64,000 bases of DNA, taken from assembly GCA_963924555.1 (NCBI GenBank), contig OZ004583.1, positions 620,001 through 684,000 on the forward strand, written 5' to 3'. Shown here one piece after another: positions 12,031-25,500 of this stretch. Origin of the DNA: Crambe crambe (taxonomy: Eukaryota > Porifera > Demospongiae > Poecilosclerida > Crambeidae). Position 1 is the first letter of the stretch. Each line of letters begins with the position of its first letter. The notes under the pieces were generated by a model, which worked only from the letters and a program-made list of their open reading frames with translations, was not told the origin of the DNA and did not search any database. The position numbers were made by a program, and so were the translations under genes.

Positions 12031-12394
12031 CAGGGGGCTCAGTAAAAACACTTTTGCAAAATGCTGTGTGCATTACTAGACATCAATACTATTATTGTAT
12101 TAACAGGAATTGCTCATGTGATAGTTTAGATGATTATTTATTTATTATTTTTTGTTGATTAACTTGTGGTTCTAGGATATCCGGATATTGTTTCAGTATG
12201 CGGAAGTGAGGGTTTCTTTCTGTTGAACTTTGAACTCGAGATCTAGGAAGAAGAATGATGCAACTGAAGAAACCGGTAAAATCTGGTTCTTTATCTTTAA
12301 TTGCATCAGCCTTCAGTTCTATTAAAGTCGAAGACATGTACGGAAATCGTGAAAAAAGAATTTATATGAGAACAGCGTATCTTTCTGGAGTAAC
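12031..12394. other. Gap between the two SLC25A3 copies
   Basis: This AT-rich stretch holds the 3' end of copy 1 and the promoter of copy 2. No gene, RNA or clear repeat was seen. Confidence 0.5.
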
Positions 12395-13917
12395 ATGACT
12401 AATTTGACTTTAAAGGAGCTAGCAAAGGAAGACCCTTTCAACAGCTCCTCGCTTCCCAAACCAAAGAGAAAGCTACTAGCAGCCAGCACGATTAGTGGAG
12501 GTGGGAGTCAGCTAGTCATAATGATGATAATTGTATCAATTGTGTTCATGACAAGGTAGTGAAGAATGGAGTTGTGAATTTGGGTCACTGAAGTACTATG
12601 CCTTGTGTGGTCTTGGAGGGATCCTGAGCTGTGGCCTGACCCACACTGGCATGGTCCCCCTGGATCTTGTCAAGTGCAGAATACAAGTAAGGATGTTTAT
12701 TCAATGAATCCTCTAAAGAGTGACCTTTCATTCCATCACAGGTTGATCCAGCCAAATATAGGAACACGATCCATGGATTTCGCCTGACAATCCAAGAAGA
12801 AGGTTTTCGTACCTTGGCTCGTGGGTGGGCCCCCACCTTCATTGGCTATTCCATGCAAGGACTCTGTAAGTTCGGGTTCTACGAGATCTTCAAAATCCTC
12901 TATTCCGGAGTCTTAGGAGAGGTAGGTGTGGTTTAAGATTGCTGGGTTATGTATATCACCATTGCTCTTTCCTCCTTCAGGAAAGGTCCTATCTTTATCG
13001 CACTAGTCTCTACTTGGCAGCTTCAGCCAGTGCAGAATTCTTTGCTGACATTGCTCTGTGTCCCATGGAATCGGTAAAGGTCAGAGTTCAGACAGCCCCG
13101 CCCAGTGAGGGGTGGGGCACAACACTGAGGGAGTGTGCTCCTAAACTGTGGCAGAGAGAGGGAATTCATGGGTGAGTGAAGTCTGAGTTAATACTTTTTC
13201 GGATCTTTTAATTTGCAATTAATACAGTTTTTACAAGGGGCTTCCTCCTCTTTGGATGAGACAAATTCCTTACACCATGATAAAATTCTCAGTCTTTGAG
13301 AGAACCGTCGAATTCCTGTACAAATACATGATTCCAGTGCCTCGTGACCAACTGGGAAAGCCCTCTCAGCTGGTGGTGACGTTTGCCGCAGGCTACATTG
13401 CTGGAGTGTTCTGTGCTGTGGCAAGCCACCCCTTCGATTCTGTCGTCTCTAAACTGAACTCTCAAGAAGGCAGCACCGCTTGGAAGGCTGCCAAGGAGTT
13501 GGGAATGGTTGGTAAGTTATCTATTTAGCTACAGTGAAACTGCTGGATAATGGACACACTTGGAACCCAGCCTTTTGTCCTTTGTAAAGAGGTTGTCCTC
13601 TTTTGGAGGTTATCTTGTGTGGGTATAATTATACAAAGGTACTTATAGATTGTCCCTGTTGAGAGGTTTGTCCTCTTTCAGAGTGTCCTTCATTGGAGGT
13701 TCCTTATCTCAAGACCTTTCTCTCTCTTTTTTGTTTTGTTACATTATTTCAAACAGGAATATGGAAAGGTTTAGGACCCAGGATTGTGATGGTCGGCACA
13801 CTGACTGCCCTACAGTGGTTCATTTACGACTCTTTCAAAGTCTTCTTCAAATTGCCACGCCCACCTCCCCCTGAAATCCCCGAGAGCCTGAAGAGGAAGT
13901 TCCAACAGCAATACTGA
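12395..13917 (+). CDS. SLC25A3: Mitochondrial phosphate carrier SLC25A3, tandem copy 2
   Basis: Six exons: 12395-12500, 12556-12686, 12742-12921, 12981-13171, 13228-13511, 13757-13917; 350 residues. Intron positions and phases match copy 1 exactly. Exons 3-5 are close in nucleotide sequence to copy 1, while exon 1 (the presequence part, [15 protein letters not shown]) is quite different. Carrier signatures are PLDLVK, PMESVK and PFDSVV; the third has Phe where copy 1 has Ala. Same transport role; the different N-terminus hints at different expression or processing. Confidence 0.95.
13532..13702. mobile_element. MITE-like repeat in intron 5 of SLC25A3 copy 2
   Basis: It starts CAGTGAAACTGCTGGATAAT after a TA and ends near CATTGGAGGTTCC, with internal blocks TTTTGTCCTTTG and GAGGTTTGTCCTC. 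The layout matches other CAGTG-AACC repeats in the window. It carries no coding capacity. Confidence 0.55.
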
Positions 13918-14137
13918 TCGTCACAGACAGTACAGGAATACAAACATAATGTAAGCAAATGTGAAATGGCTATTTTTATACGTTCATTTTTAATTAATGT
14001 ACTCCTTTAAATAATATTATTACAATATTTTTTTATTTTGTGATAATCATTCATTATATACTTGATTACAGGGTTACATCATTATGATGTAATAGTTTCC
14101 TCTACATACATGGTAACCTGCTAGCATTGGAGTTGTT

Positions 14138-16390
<2,253 letters not shown>

Positions 16391-16501
16391 GGTGGTAAGT
16401 GCCTGCAAAACTAGAATGGGTGGGGCTCCACGCTTTCTGATGACGATCCTTACCTGACTAGGTTAAAATATCCGGTAGTGACCTCAGCAGAGCTCAACAA
16501 A
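16391..16501. promoter_or_regulatory. Shared head-to-head promoter region, RENBP / SUCLG2
   Basis: Only 111 bp separate the RENBP start (16390, minus) from the SUCLG2 start (16502, plus). Both transcription starts must be inside or very near it. No obvious TATA box. Confidence 0.65.
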
Positions 16502-19500
16502 ATGGCAACTTTGAGATGTACCAAGAATCTATTCAGAACAATTCGCTTGAGGCGAGACATTCTTCCAGTGAAGGTTAGTGGCTGTACCAGCTGGAGTTTA
16601 TAGTTCTAATTAACGCCCACCACACAGAGCTGCGGTGCAGGAGCAGCTGTGGTACCAGTAAGACATTTGAATTTGCACGAATACCAGAGCAAGCAGCTCA
16701 TGGAGAAGTACAACATTAACGTGCAGCGGTTCAAGATGGCAAAGGACCCAGAAGAGGCTGAGAGAGCAGTGAAGGAGCTAGGGGTCAAAGAGGTCGTGCT
16801 CAAGGCACAGATTCTGGCTGGGGGGCGTGGCAAGGGCGTGTTTTCCAGTGGACTGAAGGGCGGAGTTAAAGTGACTCAAGAGTATGTTTGCATGCATGTG
16901 ATGCCATGGGTGGGTTGGTTACCGGGTTACCAGGTTGCTGGGTAGTATAGTATAGTATGGGTACGTACATGGTCCTCGGATTCTGTTGAATTACATGAAA
17001 ATACTCTTATAGTACTACAGACATTATTCTATAGGATAATCTTAATCTTTTAATGGTATTCATGATGAATTCAGTTGTGGTTGGTCCACCCATTTTTTAA
17101 ATCTTTGAACCTTCTTTGTGTGTTTTGCATTTGAACTTAAAAATTAATAATGTCTGAAGAGAGTCAAACTATCAAGAAGCTTGAAGAAAGACTCAAGTGT
17201 GCCATCTGCCTCGACACCTATACTGACCCTAAACTACTCCAGTGCTTCCATGTCTTCTGTAGAGACTGTCTGGTGCGACTGGTGGTCCGAGACCAGCAGG
17301 GACAACTCTCCTTGACTTGCCCAAACTGTCGTCAGGCCACACCCATTCCAGCCAATGGAGTGGCAGGCCTCCAGTCAGCATTTCAAGTCAATAATTTCTT
17401 GGAGATTATGGATGAGCATAAGAAGCCCAAAGATTCATCAGACAGTGATGAAGGGGTGGAAGATAATGTGAAACACACCAATCCTCCAAAGAAAGTCTTC
17501 CTTCATTGCTCTATTCATGCTGACAGAGAACTGGATTTATACTGTGAGACATGTGGGGAGTTGATCTGCTCTCACTGTGCACTCCGAGGCCAGAAACATC
17601 ACAGCCATGAGTACGACTTGATCAGCTCGTGTTATGAGAAGTACACGAGAGAGATGACCCCATCACTGGAGCCAATGGAGAAGCAACTCACAACTGTCAA
17701 GAAAGCATTGGCACATTTGGATGAGCGTTGTGGAGAGATATCTGACCAGCGAGCAGTTATCGAAGCAGATATACATCATACCACCCAACGACTTCATGAA
17801 ATCATTGATGTCAGGAGTACTGAGTTGATAAACCAGCTACACCGAAAGACCCAGGAGAAGTTAAAAATCTTAGCAAACCAAAGAGATGAATTGGAGACTA
17901 TCCTGGCCCAGTTGAGCAGCTGTTTCGAGTTTGTGAGAGAGAGCCTGGAGACGAGTAGTCAAGGAGAAGTGATGAAGATGAAGACGACCATATTCAAGAG
18001 AGTTGAAGAACTAACAGCCACCTGTACCTTCCAACCAGATGCATTAAAGCCAGGTACAGAAGCAAACATAAAGTTCATCACTTCGACTGATATCACTGTA
18101 ATGTGTAAGAAGTATGGTGAAGTAACCGTACCAGGCAGGCCTGATCCATCACAGTGCCACACAGTGACTCAAGTCATGGAGGTTGCCGAAGTCGGAGAAG
18201 ACTGCACTGCTGTTATCGAAGCTAGCGACTTCAAGGGTGAATCTTGTGAAAACCAAATGTCGTTGCTGCAATGTGAGCTCGTATCTGATCTGACAGCTGC
18301 CGTTGTGAGAGGTGAAGTAAAGCGACGAGGAGGGACCCAGTATGAGATCAGCTACCAACCTACAATCAAGGGGAGGCATCAGCTACACATTAAAGTCGAA
18401 AACCAGCATATCAAAGGAAGTCCATTTCCTGTGACGATAAAGTTACCCACTGATAAACTAGGGACTCCAATCCGAACTACTTACGGTCTGAACCGTCCAT
18501 GGGGAGTGGCTATCAACGAGAGAGGGGAAATGGTGGTTACGGAACTGGGAGGAAATCGTGTAACAGTTTTCAGTCTCAGCGGAGAGAAGCTTCGATCCTT
18601 TGGCGCGTGTGGCTCTGGTCAGGGACAGTTTAAAGATCCTTGTGGTGTGGCAGTGGATGGCGAGGGAAATCTCCTAGTGACAGACGGCATCAACAATCGT
18701 GTTCAGAAGTTCACAGCTAACGGTCAGTTTCTCGTATTAGCAGGCACTCGTGGGTACGGACATCTGGAGTTCTTGTACCCCACTGGCATTGCATTCAACA
18801 CTCATAACGGCAAGATATACATATCTGATGGTGGTAATAGTCGCATTCAAGTTCTGAACTCTGACCTCTCCTTTTCAAGTGCTTTCGGGAAGAGGGGTAA
18901 AGGAAAGGGACAGTTTGTGTCACCCTCTGGTTTGTCCTGTGATACTACCGGGAAAGTATACGTCACCGATAGCGGGAACCATCGCATCCAGGTCTTCACA
19001 GCCGAGGGGGAGTTTGTGAAGGTGTTTGGGCGACATGGCAAAGGTAGAGGTGAACTGAACTGGCCTAACGATATTGCTATTGATGCCAATGGAGTCGTGT
19101 ACGTTAGTGAACGTGATAGTCACTGCCTTTCTCTATTCACTTCCGAGGGCGTGTTTGTGACATCATTTGGCAGCGTAGGGGAAGGACCAGGAGAGTTTTG
19201 GTCTCCCCGAGGAATAGCAATAGACAGCTGTGGAGTAGTGTATGTGTGTGACAGAGAAAACGATCGTATGCAATTATTTTAATTGTACTCTTTAGGTCTC
19301 ATTAGTTTCTTAATGATATTCATAGTATCTTAATAAACCACATCCTCTTATTGGTTTATGCATGTTAGTGCAGGAAAGAAAAATGTCTGAAACTCTTGAG
19401 AAGCTTGAAGAAAGGCTCAAGTGTGCCATCTGCCTTGACACCTATACTGACCCTAAACTACTCCAGTGCTTCCATGTCTTCTGTAGAGACTGTCTCATAC

Positions 19501-22500
19501 GATTAGTCATCCAAGACTCCCTGACTTGCCCTACCTGTCGTCAGGACACACCCATTTCAGGCAATGGAGTAGCAGGTCTCCAGTCGGCATTTCAAGTCAA
19601 TGACTTCTTAGAAATTGCAAAAGAGCTTAAAAGTACAAAGAAAATAACAGCTTATCAGGAGGGAGCAATGAGTGATGTGACAAGCCCCAATCCTTCAAAG
19701 AAAGTCTCTCCTTACTGCTCTGTTCATGTTGATAAAGAACTGGAGCTGTACTGTGAGACATGTGGGGAGCTGATCTGCTCTCACTGTGCACTCCGAGGCC
19801 AGAAACATCACAGCCATGAGTACGACTTGATCAGCTCATGTTATGAGAAATACAAGAGAGAGATGACCCCATCACTGGAGCCAGTGGAGAAGCAACTCAC
19901 AACTATCAAGAAAGCATTGGGACATTTGGATGAGCGTTGTGGAGAGATATCTGACCAGCGAGCAGCTATTGAAACAGATATACATCGTACCACCCAACGA
20001 CTCCATGAAATCATCGATGTTAGAAAGACCGAGTTGATAAACCAGCTACACCGAAAGACTCAGGAGAAGCTGAAAGGCCTTGCAGTCCAGAGAGATGAAT
20101 TGGAGACCATCCTGGCCAAGTTGAGTAGTTGTCTTGAGTTTGTGAGAGAGAGCTTGGAGACAAGTAGTCAGGGAGAAGTGATGAAGATGAAGACGACCAT
20201 AATCAAGCAAGTGAAGGAACTGACTGCTACACTCCAACCAGACATATTAAAGCCTAACACAGAAGCTGACATAGAGTTCATAGCTTCAACTGATGTCACT
20301 GCAATGTGTCAAAACTATGGACGAATATGCGTACCAGGAAGTCCAGACCCCTCACAATGCCATGCAACCGGTAAAGGTTTGGAGGTAGCTGTGGTTGGAG
20401 AGGAATCTACTGCTATCGTACAAGCTAACGACTTCAAGGGTGAACCATATGAGAAACAAGTGACATTGCAATGTGAGCTTGTGTCTGAACTGACAGGTGC
20501 CATGGTGAGAGGCAACGTAAGGAGAAGAGGAGAGAACCAGTACGAGATCAACTACCAACCTACCATCAAGGGGAGGCATCAGCTACTCATCAAAATCAAG
20601 GACCAGCACATCAGAGGAAGTCCATTTCCAGTGATAGCAAAGATGCCTGTTGAGAAACTGGGTACTCCAATCCAAATGATTGAGAAGTTGAACACTCCAT
20701 TGGGAGTGGCTATAAGTGCTAGTGGGAGAGTTATAGTGACCGAGAGCAACGATCATTGTATAACAATGTTAAGTCTCACTGGAGAGAGAATTCAGTCATT
20801 GGGTTCTCATGGGTCTAATCTGGGACAGTTTGAAATGACATACGGTGTGAAAGTGTATGAAGAGGAAGAGAATGTGAATGTTCTAGTGATAGATAGTTAC
20901 AATCATCGCATTCAGAAGCTTTCCTTGGATGGCCAGTCCTTAGGAGTCGTGGGTATGTTTGGATCTGGGCCTCTGCAGTTTATATGCCCTGCAGGCGTTG
21001 CGTTGAGTGACGATAAGATTTACGTGGCAGATACTGGTAATAATCGTATTCAAGTTCTGAACTTTGACCTCACCTTTTCGAGCACATTTGGGAAGGAGGG
21101 CAGGGGCAAAGGTCAATTTGCGTTCCCTTGTGACGTATCATGTGACAGCTCCGGGAGGGTGTATGTGGCCGACAGTGGTAACCATCGCATCCAAGTCTTC
21201 TCGGCTGAAGGAAAATATTTAAAGACATTTGGGAAGCACGGTCGTGATCGGGGAGAACTGGATTTTCCTGTCGGTGTAACCATTGATGTTAATGGCGTCG
21301 TGTATGTCAGTGAGAGTGACAATCATCGTATCTCCATCTTTACTTCCGAGGGGAAATTTATGATGTTGTTCGGTAGCAAAGGAAAGGGACCGGGAGAGTT
21401 TAGGTGTCCTCAGGGACTAGCAGTAGACAGAAGTGGAGTAGTGTGTGTGTGTGACAGAGACAACGGTCGCATTGTGTTATTCTAAATACTGACATGATTG
21501 TACCATGAGATAAGTGTATTCATACTGATACATGTAAAGTGCTAATGATAATCCTTACAAGTATTATGTAATAGTATGCACAAGTGGGCAATGACAGCAA
21601 ACAAAGCAACGGAAGCAACCAGGAAATGACCCTGATGTGTGGTGAAGTGAGGTTGACTGGTGAGAATCATCTATCAACTGGTATTCAGTATGGTTGCTCC
21701 ATGCTGATATTTGTCATGGTAACTATCACAAGTGTTTCATAGTATCATGTGAATTAGCCAGATAAGACCACACATACAGATATGCCCTTTGTTTGCGTGC
21801 ATTTGAAAATGTCTGAAGAAACTATCAAGAAGCTTGAAGAAAGGCTCAAGTGTGCCATCTGCCATGATACCTATACTGACCCTAAACTACTCCAGTGCTT
21901 CCATGTCTTCTGTGGAGACTGTCTGGTGCAACTGGTGGTCCAAGACCAGCAGGGACAACTCTCCCTGACTTGCCCTAACTGTCGTCAGGCCACACCCATT
22001 CCAGCCAATGGAGTGACAGGCCTCCAGTCAGCATTTCACTTCAATGACTTCTTAGAAATTATGGAAGAACTGAAGAAGCCAAAAGATACAGCAGCCAGTC
22101 AGGAAGGTAATGTGACACGCCCCAATTCTTCAAAGAAAGTCTCTCCTTACTGCTCTGTTCATGCTGATAAAGAACTGGAGCTGTACTGTGAGACATGTGG
22201 GGAGTTGATCTGCTCTCACTGTGCACTCCGAGGCCAGAAACATCACAGCCATGAGTATGACTTGATCAGCTCGTGTTATGAGAAGTACAAGAGAGAGATG
22301 ACCCCATCACTGGAGTCAATGGAGAAGCAACTCACAAGTGTCAAGGAAGCTCTGACAGATTTGGATGTGTGTTGTGGGGAGATATCCAACCAGCAAGAAG
22401 TTATCGAAGCAGGTATACATCGCATCACCCAACGACTCCATGAAATCATTGATGTCAGAAATACTGAGTTGATAAACCAGTTACACCAAAAGACCCAGGA

Positions 22501-25500
22501 GAAGAAGCTGAAAGGCCTTGCAGTCCAGAAAGACGAGTTGGAAACCATCCTGGCCAAGTTGAGCAGTTGTCTTGAGTTTGTGAGAGAGAGCCTACAGACA
22601 AGTAGTCAGGGAGAAGTGATGAAGATGAAGACAACCATAATCAAGAAGGTGAAGGAACTGACTGCTACTTTCCAACCAGACATATTAAAGCCTAACACAG
22701 AAGCTGACATAGAGTTCATAATGTCAACTGATGTCACTGCAATGTGTGAGAACTATGGACGAATAGGTGTACCAGGAAGTCCAGACCCCTCACAATGCCA
22801 TGCAACAGGCAAAGCTGTGGTTGGAGAGGAATCTACTGCCATCGTACAAGCTAATGACTTCAAGGGTGAACCGTGTGAGAAGCAAGTGACATTGGAATGT
22901 GAGCTTGTGTCTGAACTAACAGGTGTCGTGGTGAGAGGCAACGTAAGGAGAAGAGGGGAGAGCCAGTACGAGATCAACTACCAACCTACCATCAAGGGGA
23001 GGCATCAGCTACTCATTAAAATCAAGGACCAGCACATCAGAGGAAGTCCATTTCCTGTGACAGCAAAGATGCCTGTTGAGAAACTGGGTACTCCAATCCA
23101 AACTATTGATGGTTTGAATCGTCCCTGGGGAGTGGCTATCAACAGGAAGGGGGAAATGGTGGTAACTGAGTTTGTTGGAGATTGTGTAACAGTGCTCAGT
23201 CCCAGTGGAAGGAAGATTCGATTTGGCACACGTGGCTCTGGTCGAGGACAGTTTAAAAATCCTTTAGAAGTGGCAGTAGATGGTGATGGAAATCTTCTAG
23301 TGGCTGATCATTTTAATCATCGCATTCAGAAGTTTGTGGATTACCGATTTTTTGCAGCAGTGGGCACTGAAGGTGAAGGATCTCTTCAATTCAAAGCTCC
23401 CACGAGTATCGCATTTAATGCTGCAAACAACAAAATATATGTAGCTGATTCAGGTAATAGTCGTATCCAAGTTCTGAACTCTGACCTCACCATTTCAAGT
23501 AATTTTGGGAAGTATGGTAGTGGCAGGGGAAAGTTTAAGCATCCATATGGTGTATCTTGTGACAGCTCTGGGCAAATATTTGTTGCTGATACTGATAACC
23601 ATCGCATTCAAGTCTTCACAGCCGAGGGAATATTTATGAGGATGTTTGGGCAACATGGTAGTGGTTGTGGGGAGTTAAATGAGCCTATTTGTATTTTTGT
23701 GGATGCTGATGGAGTTGTGTATGTCAGTGAGGGTAAGAATCATCGTATCTCAGTCTTTACCTCTGAGGGTCGCTTCGTGACATCATTTGGTAGCAAGGGA
23801 GAAGGACCAAGGCAGTTTGATAGTCCTTGTGGCATAGCAGTGGACAACAGTGGAGTGGTGTATGTGTGTGACTGCGACAATTGTCGTATTCAAATGTTCT
23901 AACAGTGTAATGATTTGTACTTTGTTCTTGAGTGATTTAGCAAAAAAAATTTTTGTTGTGTTTCTTTATCAAAAGAGAAAATGATTACACTTGTAGCCTC
24001 TCACCCAGCCAGCCAGCCAGCCAGCCAGGCTCTTCAAAAACAGATGCTCAAACTTGAGGCTTGCTGTATGCCCATAGCCACAGGAAGGCTATCTTAACCA
24101 CACATGGGACACTTATCCCAGTTGGCATGCTCAGACTATTGCCTGGGCTGGGAGCACAGTCATTAATTCATAATACACCACATCATAAATGGGTGTGGCA
24201 GATCAAATAGGTACCCAAGGCTCCAATTCTTCCACTGTTAGACAAAATTATATGTAGTCCCAACTTGTCCATTATTAAAAGATCCCCAGTACCATCATTA
24301 TTCAGCAAGTGAGCACAGTGAGCAAGCTGACACTGGTCATGACTTATTGAAATTATCTAATCCCCCTCCCCCCCCCCCCCCCCCCGGGCGTAGGGATGAC
24401 ATGACATATAATGAGCTTGGCATAATGATTGTGGAGAGGTGTCCTTGATACAGAGGTTAAAACTCCATCATCGTTAGGTCCTCAACAAATATCCTTCGTA
24501 TAGAGCAGGGTCCTGCCCACACTGGCCATATTGGTCCTTTTGGCCACCACTCATTATACTCAGCTGTAGTGACTTTAGACTTGTACTACATATCAGTGAT
24601 GATTTTGACCATCCAAAGGAACATCCCCTAAATGAACATAGTCTGGGCATGGCAAATAATTTCGGCTGCCACTCAAGAATCCTGGGCAGAAGCCTGATAG
24701 AGGTTATCCTTTATTAAGTGCCTTTATTTAGAGGTTATTCTTTATTAAGTGCCTTTATTTAGAGGTTATCCTTTATTAAGTGCCTTTATTTAGAGGTTAT
24801 CCTTTATTTAGAGTGTCTCTTATTTGGAGGTTTATAATAGAATCATTGTTATGCAAGCATTATTTTCATCCCCTTCTCTATGACACAGCCTGGCCTCCAT
24901 TCCTGACTTGACCAACCAAATGGTGGGCTATAAGCTGAAGACAAAGCAGACCACGGGTGATGGCGTATTGGTCCACCGTGTGATGGTGGCCGAGGCCCTG
25001 GACATTGCCCGGGAGACGTACCTTGCCATAGTGATGGACCGGGGTTTCCAGGGGCCCGTGCTGGTGGGGAGTCCCGAGGGAGGTGTGGATATCGAGGAAG
25101 TGGCCGCCAAAACTCCAGAAAAAATATTCAAGGTGAAGTTATCACTTTGTCTCATCCACTCTGTATCACATGGTATCACTCCGTCTCATCTGTGTCACTT
25201 ACATTACTTTGCATTACTCTGTGTTAACTGCTTAGATCCCTGTGGACATAGAGAAAGGAATCACTGACAATCAGTGCAGAGAAATGGCCACCAATTTAGA
25301 ATTCAAAGGAGCCACTTTAGAAGAGGTACGTATGAGAGTTTGATCCCTAGCAGAAGAGACTTACTGTGACTCGTGATTGGTTGATAGGCTGCCAATCAAA
25401 TAAAGAACCTGTACGAGATGTTTCTGAGTGTGGACGCAACTCAAGTAGAGATCAACCCATTCGGAGAGACACCAGATGCAAGAGGTACATACATATGTCC

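Noticed and set aside
24430-24840. Possible further CAGTG-AACC MITE
   Set aside because: Internal phrases resemble the family but no terminal inverted repeats can be placed; kept only as a tandem-repeat region.
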